From Takakia lepidozioides (Eukaryota > Streptophyta > Takakiopsida > Takakiales > Takakiaceae): DNA of 64,000 nucleotides. Shown here piece by piece: positions 57,780 to 64,000 of this stretch (its first letter is position 1; the number at the start of each line of letters is the position of its first letter). The stretch lies in NCBI GenBank assembly GCA_030704615.1, contig CM060734.1:3348001-3412000 (forward strand). The letters run 5' to 3'. The position numbers and the translations under genes are program-made. The notes under the pieces were generated by a model that worked only from the letters and a program-made list of their open reading frames with translations, did no database searches and was not told the DNA's origin.

Positions 57780-58200
57780 CTTCTCAGTGCTACGACAACT
57801 CTACCCAGATGGCATCAAGGTGTTATCCCTATTTTTGCGGGATTTGGGGGTGGGGGAGATAGCCCTCCACAAATGTGGCGTAAAGCTCAAGGTGGTGGTT
57901 TCTATTGCGATCATTGAAGATACCCGCCGTTGCATTCAGGCTTGGTGGGAAGCAAACAAGTAGGCTGGTGTTCTTGACCAGAGCTATCATGACGTAACCT
58001 CCCTAAGACGGAGAGATTTATTCAAACTTGTTAGGAAGTATAATGGGTTCGATTTGATTGTTGGGGGCAGTCCTTGTAATAATCTCTCCGAAAAGAACCA
58101 CATCACCCACACTGGGTTGGAGGGAAAGCACTCCAGTGTTTTTTTCGAGTTCTCACGGGTTGTCTCAACCGTCTGTCATATCATGGCTGCTGTTATTTAG
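57780..58200 (+). pseudogene. DRM: DRM-type cytosine-5 DNA methyltransferase, catalytic exon (broken)
   Basis: After an acceptor-like CACTTCTCAG (57788) it encodes LRQLYPDGIKVLSLF, then in shifted frames AGFGG (motif I, SAM binding) and GEIALHKCGVKLKVVVS, IIEDTRRCIQAWWEANK, a TAG (57961-57963) and AGVLDQSYHDVTSL. Next come KYNGFDLIVGGSPCNNLS (motif IV with the catalytic PC) and GLEGKHSSVFFEFSRVV, ending at a stop at about 58198. VLSLF-GIGG, GGSPCNNL and GLEG--SSLFFE are the signature of plant domains-rearranged methyltransferases, which carry out RNA-directed de novo DNA methylation. The paired frameshift around motif I and the TAG mark it as broken, or as a single exon with sequencing errors. 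UBA domains and other exons were not seen nearby. Confidence 0.75.
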
Positions 58201-58479
58201 AATCCTATTTCTCATCTTCGTATGTGTTTGAAAATCTTCAGGCTATTGGGCTATCCACAGTCAAATTCAATCAATTCGAAGCTTGGCTGGTTTTGAGGAG
58301 ATAATGCAAGAAATTAATGCAGTTGTGCGATCTCTGACAGCTCTGTACGCTACTTTCTGGTATATTAGTTGGTGTGCATGTATATTTATGTCAATTGGCC
58401 ACATCAATTCAACAATTTGCAACTAATATTTTTACTATGTCACATCAAATTTGAGCTGTTACAATTATGTGTGAATGGG

Positions 58480-58990
58480 CCATAAGATCTTTTGCACTCA
58501 TCTTTACGACCTCACACGCGTCGCTTTATAAAAGGACGTTTTTCCCCAAGACTGCATCAGCGATGCCCAGGGCGTCGCAAAAAGGGACTTGGCCAAATTG
58601 GTATTCCCCTGCTTTTCCCTCGGTCGTAAAACGCCACAGGCGAAGCATAAGAGGGGACCGACGTCCCCGACGCCGGTCTCTATAGCGACAGCCGAAGAGT
58701 CGCTTTATAAAAGCGACGCCTTCGCCCCCAAGACTGAATAAGCGACGCCCACGGCGTCGTAGGCAGGGACTTGGCAAAACTGGCAGTCCCGGGGTCGCAC
58801 TGTGACGCTTGAGGCGTCGTCCCCATAGCGACGGCAGAAGCGATGCATCTGCCCCCCAAGACTGAACAACCGATGCCCAGGGCGTCGTAGGTAGGGACTT
58901 GGCCAAATTGGCAATCCCTGGACCGCCTTACGACGCCTGCAGCGTCGCTCGGATGTTGGCGTCGCAGAAACGGGTGCGGCGGCGGGCGTC
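58480..58990. repeat. GC-rich GCGACGCC/GGCGTCGT dyad region
   Basis: Several imperfect palindromes: GCGATGCCCAGGGCGTCGC (about 58560), GTCGCTTTATAAAAGCGAC (about 58699), GCGACGCCCACGGCGTCGT (about 58742), GTGACGCTTGAGGCGTCGT (about 58801), CGATGCCCAGGGCGTCGTA (about 58872) and ACGACGCCTGCAGCGTCGCT (about 58931). GGGACTTGGCAAAACTGGCA-like words recur between them. It ends at the gypsy LTR edge. ORFs on the minus strand are probably spurious. Confidence 0.65.
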
Positions 58991-58994
58991 GCAC

Positions 58995-60540
58995 CCCCCT
59001 TCAAGTCATAGTTACTCGCTTTGATGCGCACGCCTAACTCCCAAACTGGCCGCCGGGCCGACTCGGAGCTTCGGCTGCTCACCCGGACATAACGGTCCCC
59101 CTTGCTCCTCCACTAGACCCTCAAACTATCGGGCCTAGTGGAAATTCCCTTTGGTTATAGGCAGTCCGGAACAGCTTCCCACACTTTGGTCGCTCTCCAG
59201 CTCGCTTGCTTGTTCTCTAGCTTTCGGTCACTTAACGGGCTTGCACCATTCTCGGGGTTATTACTTCCTATATATACTTCTATAGGTGTCGGCGGGGGTC
59301 TCACAAACAACCAAGTCCTTTTATGGTGAACCACCACCAAGACCCTCGATTCCCTGTGATGAGTCGCAGTGAGTCTTGGCCCACCCACCACGGCCCCAAT
59401 GGACCGTGGTGAGCCCTAAGACTCCCCACGACTCCCACCACAAGGCCTCAGCCCCGTGGTGAGTCCTATGCCACCCCCACTACTACCGCCAGCCCACGTG
59501 GAGCCCCCCCACCGCAATCCGGTTTGCAGGGCTTAACCTAGTGAGCGCCTCCGCCTCCTTGAGTGCCTTTGGCACTCAAGGGTGCTTCAGCCCCCTTTCT
59601 TATTGTTGCAGCTGCCCCCACCCCCTCTTGTGTCCCGACCCCCCGCCCTCAAGGCAAAGAGCCGCGACACACACCCCTACCAACGAGGAGTCGATGTCCC
59701 CATCGACTTGCCTTTTGTGGAGACTAAAATCCAAGTTGTGGCGTCCCACATCAAGGAGTTTGTTCCCGTGCCATGGCGTCCCATGGCAAAGAACCAAACC
59801 CCCACTTGACTCTTACTCCCCACTAGCTAGTTCGGACGACTTCCCAAGTCACGGCCAATGGTGGAGCTTCCCAAGCTCCACCTAGTGCACTCTTCTTGGC
59901 CCTCTTCATGGCCAAGGTACAATCCTCCCTGAGGATTGAATCGCCTTACTGTAACAATATTTGCTTGCGACCGCTCATGATGCCGTTGTTGGGCATGACC
60001 TTGAGCAAAGGTTTGCCTTGAACCCCTTTGACTAGGAAGATAACCTTGGACTAGTTCGTGCGCCCCAACCACTACAATTGGGCCCGCCTTGAGATGTTGG
60101 CCTGAGGTACGGGAACATGCCGAAGTCGCACTAAGACTTCGTCCCGAGGTTACACAATTATAGTACATGAACGGAAGCACGTAGCTTCCGCGTTAGCCCG
60201 CACTACAAGGCAACCTCCTTGGTAGCACTCTTATAGTACGCACGCGCGCCAGATGCGCACTTAGCATGCAAACTCCCAAAGAAGGCGCAAGTTTCATTGC
60301 CCCTTAGATGGGAGTCACCCGATTTTGGCACTATGCAAACACACGACTTGTCCAATTTACCTCTCCCTACTTTAGTAAGCAAGCATGCATTCTACACACT
60401 AGCCCACCACACCATGCATCATCATTCCAAACAAAATATGAAACAACACATTTGGAAATGGTTTCTTTATAAACAAGATTTGTACAACACAAGTCTTTGC
60501 AATCGGATTCATGAGCTAGCTAAGCCGGACTATACATGCA
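58995..60540 (-). repeat. Chromovirus LTR, inverted copy
   Basis: Full-length match in inverted orientation to 37151-38691, of nearly the same length. On its own strand it follows the chromodomain ORF (60575) and the purine tract at 60541-60552. Confidence 0.75.
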
Positions 60541-60574
60541 TTTCCTCCCCCACCATCTAAGGTTGATGTCCCCA

Positions 60575-61600
60575 TCAACTCTTCTTCCGCTTTTGAGGTC
60601 GCCCTTCGAAAGCTGCAACCGCCTCGGGTGCGTTTTCAATTTCTGAGGCACGAACCCAAATTGCCTCCACTTGATAATAGCCTTTCCATTTCACGAGATA
60701 CTCTGTTTCTTGATTCTTGAACCTCATCAACTTAAGCACTGCCTCCACCTCGTACTCGGGTTCATTTTCATGATCCAACGGCACAGGTGGTGGACGCAAG
60801 ACTTGACGCCAAGTCGGACGTGGTTCATCTTTGAAGTACGGCTTCAAGACATGGAACACATGATGCACCTTGCTTGCATCTCCAATTCATAGACGTCCTC
60901 ATTCATAACCTTTCGAATGCAAAAGGGTCCCGCATACGGAGGTACAAACTTCGGACTCACTTCTGGAGGTAGTCGAAAATTCTTGATGTTCAACCAGACC
61001 TCCAGACTAGCTTCAAACTTAACTTCCCTCCGGGACTCCGATTTGTCTGCAATTTGTAGCGCTTTAGCCTTGGCGATGTTGGACTTTGCAAGCTCCAACA
61101 AAACGTTTGCGTTCCCCCAACACCACCATTGCCGCTGGAACCCTCTCACCATCCTCTTCGGTCCCATCCTTTGTCGCTTGGGCGGCCCAAATCGTAGGCA
61201 CCAAAGGTGCTTTCCCGTAGACCACTTGGAAGGAGGAAGCCCCCGTTGTGGAGTATTTTTTGCATTATTATAACAGAACTTTGTCGCATCCAAGTGATCC
61301 ACCCAGTCTGTTTGGTCCGTGAAACATAATTGCGCAAGAATTGCTTCACCACATAATTCACCCTTTCTGTTTGGCCATCTGCTGTAGGTCGGAAGGCCGT
61401 GCTCATTTTTAGCCTTGTTCCCATTTTCTTCCAAAGTGCTCTCCAAAACTTGCTTGTGAATTTTGTACTGCGATTTGAGATAATATCCTTCGGGAGTATG
61501 AAACTTAAAAACATGGACAAAGAAAATCTTCGTGTTGCCCTGGAAGTTCATGTTTTTTATTTTCTCTCTCAATATCATCTACTTTTGGAACGTTCGCCAA
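60575..61600 (-). pseudogene. Ty3/gypsy integrase end and chromodomain (inverted copy)
   Basis: On the minus strand: LPKDIISNRSTKFTSKFW and STAFRPTADGQTERVN (integrase catalytic core; the usual SDRG is SNRS here), TDWVDHLDATKFCYNN, FVPPYAGPFCIRKV, a frame change near 60860, then HVLKPYFKDE, EYLVKWKGYYQVEAIW (chromodomain) and a basic tail to 60575. Several frames are needed, so it is inactive. It is the same family as 36658-37116. Confidence 0.75.
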
Positions 61601-61639
61601 AAGGGACATGACACTCCACACAGTCTGAGATGCCATGTT

Positions 61640-62450
61640 GAAACTGAGCAAGGAACTGAATGGATCAAGCAGCCCAAGGTTGCCAAAGAAAATGAGTCAG
61701 CCTAAGATACAAGTGATGTATTGCCACCAGCCTGTGACGATCATGAAGGGCGGAAAACACAGGGCCAAGCGTTGGATAGGAGGCTATGAATCTGGAGGGA
61801 GGAACAATTGCCAGATATATTGGAGACATAGAGGTAATGCACATCTTGGCCTTTGGAAGAACCAGCCATCACATTTTCAGGAGCAAACGAAAGAGGCCAT
61901 GAACAGGGCTCAAGGTTACACTTTCTCCAAAGGAGAGGTGTTTTATGAAGGATTGCTGGTACCAGTGAAAGTCTAAAGGCGATTCCTGATCAATGACATA
62001 TACCAATGGGTGAGCCACTATGACATGCCAAGGATACAGGAAGAAATTCTTGGCAGGTACCTCTGGCACAACAGGACTTAAGACGTACAGATTGTGTTAC
62101 AAGAATGTGTGGAGAACCCATGAGTGGCAAGAAAATACCTAGGAAGAAAGTTCGTGATACGACCACCATGCTTTCCTGCAGTGCAGATATACTTCCGAAC
62201 GACCCTATGTGTGGCGGGACCATTATTTGAAACCCTGCAGGGAAACAAGTACATTTTCCTAGCCATTGATCACCACTCCCAATGGGTGGAGGCTATGGCT
62301 ACTTCAGAGTGCTCACCTTTGAGTGCGGCCAAGTTCCTGGAGGAGGAAGTTGTATCCAGGTTTGGGCACCCACGGTTTTTGTTTACCGATCAAGAGTTTG
62401 AGTGGCATGGGTGTTCAAGGAAATGTGTGAATGCATGGGTGTTTATCGTG
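61640..62450 (+). pseudogene. Second gypsy integrase fragment (different family)
   Basis: Read in several frames: GYTFSKGEVFYEGLLVPVK, INDIYQWVSHYDMP, then a decayed zinc-finger region, and GPLFETLQGNKYIFLAIDHH (the AIDHHSQWVEA core segment), SRFGHPRFLFTDQEFEW. The fragment stops at about 62450. It meets the inverted gypsy of 60575-61600 near 61610. Confidence 0.6.
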
Positions 62451-62654
62451 GCATAAACACGCCCTTTTGGAACAAGAGCAATGAACAGGCTCGAAAAGGA
62501 GCAACAGATGCAAAGCTGGGAATCATCAACCTGAGCATTGGCGATGGTGGTTGCGGTGCTCGTTGCGATGGTGGTTTTCATTCCGATGTTGGTTCTCACG
62601 ATTTTTGGGGATGACAGAGTGACGACGAGCCCCCGAGACGACTTCATCCAACGG

Positions 62655-62875
62655 GCCTCGGATGGAAATTTGGCGTCGTTTTTTCATCAGGGGGATGTTC
62701 TCTCTCGGCCAGGTGTCGGCCTCTCCCCCCGAAACGACTTCATCCAACGGACCTCGGATAGAAATTCGGCGCCATTTTTCCATCCAGGTGATGTTCTCTA
62801 TCGGCCAGGTGACCGACTCACCCTCGAGACGAAATCGTCCGACCGGCCTCGGATGCAAATTCGGCGCAGCTGTTG
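62655..62875. repeat. 96-bp phased palindromes upstream of gene A copy E
   Basis: Three GGAAATTCGGCGCC-type dyads, centred at about 62674, 62770 and 62865 (spacings 96 and 95). The spacers resemble the reverse complement of those at 24355-24965 (TCTCTCGGCCAGGTGTCGGC against GCCGGCACCTGTCCGACAGA). Orientation and position next to gene A match the divergent layout seen at 11-21 kb. Confidence 0.75.
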
Positions 62876-63287
62876 TATGTTGACTTTTGGCGGCGAGGTT
62901 CTGGCACTCAATCTTAATCAGACCCCCACTGGAATGCCACCTCTGTCAGTTCCCTCTGTCCATGGGGAAGGTGCTTGCACGCTCCCGCCCCCACGCTTCT
63001 TGTCAGACGCCGTAATGATTGGTTTGCGCAGCGCATCTGCACAGGTCATATACCTTCTGACTGCATACCGTTGGCAGTTATTGCACAAAGGCCAGGGGCC
63101 GCATTCCGCAGACAAGGTTCATTAACTCTCTGACAGTGGATTTTCAGGAGAGTGGGCTCCCCGGATTTGTGAATAGGCTTCGTCACTTGCAAAAATCGGC
63201 CCTGCATTCCTTCCCCTCGCTGCATCCCCCCTTCTCCCAGGGCGCTTGTCCGAACGCCGTTCTGGCAGTCTTGTGTGCACAACTCCC
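62876..63287. other. Probable upstream region of gene A copy E
   Basis: No motif or repeat recognised. By position it should contain the promoter of the gene starting at 63288. Confidence 0.3.
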
Positions 63288-64000
63288 ATGGCAGAAAACC
63301 CGAGCGCTATAGTGTACTGCCCTCCTCACGAGCATAGAGCTACATTTCCGTGCAGAGGGGAGATCTGTCGGGTGATGGAGAAATATCTCTACGTTCGATA
63401 CCACCTGAAACCGGGGTCGGTATTTTTGGAGGAGGAAATGAAGGATTCAAACGGAGTTGTAGTCGAAAATATTGTTGTGCTCCACGATGATTTCGGCGAC
63501 GGCAGGGAATGGCGAGTTCCACCATCGGACAGCGTCATATACAGGGCTGTTGGGGACTTCATTTGCCCCCCAAATGCGCCTTCTATCCTGCCGCCTTCCA
63601 CGAAACAATCCGCGAATCAGAGAGTGGGTACCTCAAAGAGAGAAGTCCGCAACGAAGTACATCCAGAGCCGAACCCATCAATGAAGACGAGCGAGAACCG
63701 GGTTGTTCACAACCTGTCTGACTCCGACGAGATCATGGAAGTTCCGAGATCATCCTGGAGATCAGGCAAGTCCTCAATGGACATCAGCGGACGAGGGAGT
63801 CATATTCCCAGCAAGAACACAACAGTTCGATCCATTCTTGAAATTCTGCGAGGGCTTCACACGGAGGGACACCGCTCGGAGCTGGCTGGACTGGACTACA
63901 GCAAGTTCGCCATTAAATCCATTACATGCCTTCCCGCAAACGTCGACGGTAATATGTTCTTTGAGTTCCCTCCTCGAACGGACTATTCGAGGGCGTCTGG
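63288..64000 (+). CDS. Gene A copy E: N-terminal part, open to the window edge
   Basis: An uninterrupted frame of 237 codons from ATG 63288 to the last base, with no stop. It aligns with gene A of 11-14 kb: LKPGSVFLEEEMKDSNG against LRPGTVFLEEETKDAYG, ENIVVLHDDFGDGREW against ENVVILHANFGKGKEW, RVVHNLSDSDEIMEVP against TVVHDLSSDDEDCMVL, TTVRSILEILRGLHTEGHRS against TSVRSVIDILRRMKTTGSHS, then LAGLDYSKFAIKSITCLP. It lacks the frameshift present in gene A near 14000, so it is better preserved. The zinc-finger and catalytic parts would lie beyond the window. The conserved N-terminal domain is not one I can name. Confidence 0.65.
   Translation, partial: MAENPSAIVYCPPHEHRATFPCRGEICRVMEKYLYVRYHLKPGSVFLEEEMKDSNGVVVENIVVLHDDFGDGREWRVPPSDSVIYRAVGDFICPPNAPSILPPSTKQSANQRVGTSKREVRNEVHPEPNPSMKTSENRVVHNLSDSDEIMEVPRSSWRSGKSSMDISGRGSHIPSKNTTVRSILEILRGLHTEGHRSELAGLDYSKFAIKSITCLPANVDGNMFFEFPPRTDYSRAS

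Overview
This looks like nuclear DNA of a streptophyte with a large, repeat-rich genome, most plausibly a charophyte alga such as Chara. The evidence is a DRM-type cytosine methyltransferase fragment, a PLS-type PPR pseudogene, plant-type Ty1/copia and Ty3/gypsy (including chromodomain) elements, a tRNA-derived SINE, GT-AG introns and very few intact genes. The species is an inference. There is one 500-N gap at 50334-50833. No rRNA, tRNA or prokaryotic gene was recognised.

Layout. 1-9.5 kb is repeats: a 1,000-bp tandem repeat, a 19-bp palindrome array, two related coiled-coil gene fragments and a 1.4-kb direct duplication. 9.7-22.1 kb holds the best-preserved copy of what appears to be an undescribed mobile element. 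Gene A (minus strand, a zinc-finger DDE/MULE-like transposase) and gene B (plus strand, a ParB-like domain followed by DNA-methyltransferase-like motifs) diverge from a shared region packed with palindromes of core TTTCGGCGCCGAAA. A reverse-transcriptase fragment abuts the 3' side of gene A.

24.3-28.7 kb is a second, partial copy (copy C: palindrome array plus the downstream half of gene B). 28.7-34.7 kb holds a copia remnant carrying a gypsy fragment, an unknown 210-aa ORF, a PPR pseudogene and a gypsy protease-RT with a damaged catalytic site. 34.7-36.66 kb is the first half of a third gene B relative (copy H), whose intron carries a different palindrome array. 36.66-39.8 kb is a chromodomain gypsy end, its LTR, a LINE scrap and an LTR fragment. 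40.0-44.3 kb is a 100-bp tandem repeat and then an internally deleted element (copy F: array plus 3' end only). 44.8-50.3 kb is an inverted, nearly full gene B relative (copy D) running into the gap. 50.8-57.7 kb has little recognisable content. 57.78-58.2 kb is the DRM fragment. 58.5-62.5 kb is GC-rich palindromes, an inverted gypsy LTR with coding end, and another integrase scrap. 62.65-64 kb is a palindrome array and the open 5' end of a second gene A (copy E), cut by the window edge.

Central observation. Gene A/B elements carry short palindromes, mostly with a GGCGCC core, in introns and in the region between the divergent genes. Spacings measured by hand cluster near whole turns of the DNA helix: runs of 63-65 bp with steps of 53 and 74 in one array, exactly 96 bp in another, and 53/31/74 in a third. 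One relative keeps the architecture with an unrelated palindrome. A ParB-like protein, a methyltransferase and a transposase encoded beside phased palindromes suggest an element that binds and marks its own DNA; that functional link is inference. Most internal stops in these genes are TAG. At three sites where two copies can be compared, one has TAG and the other CAG, as expected from cytosine deamination at CAG.
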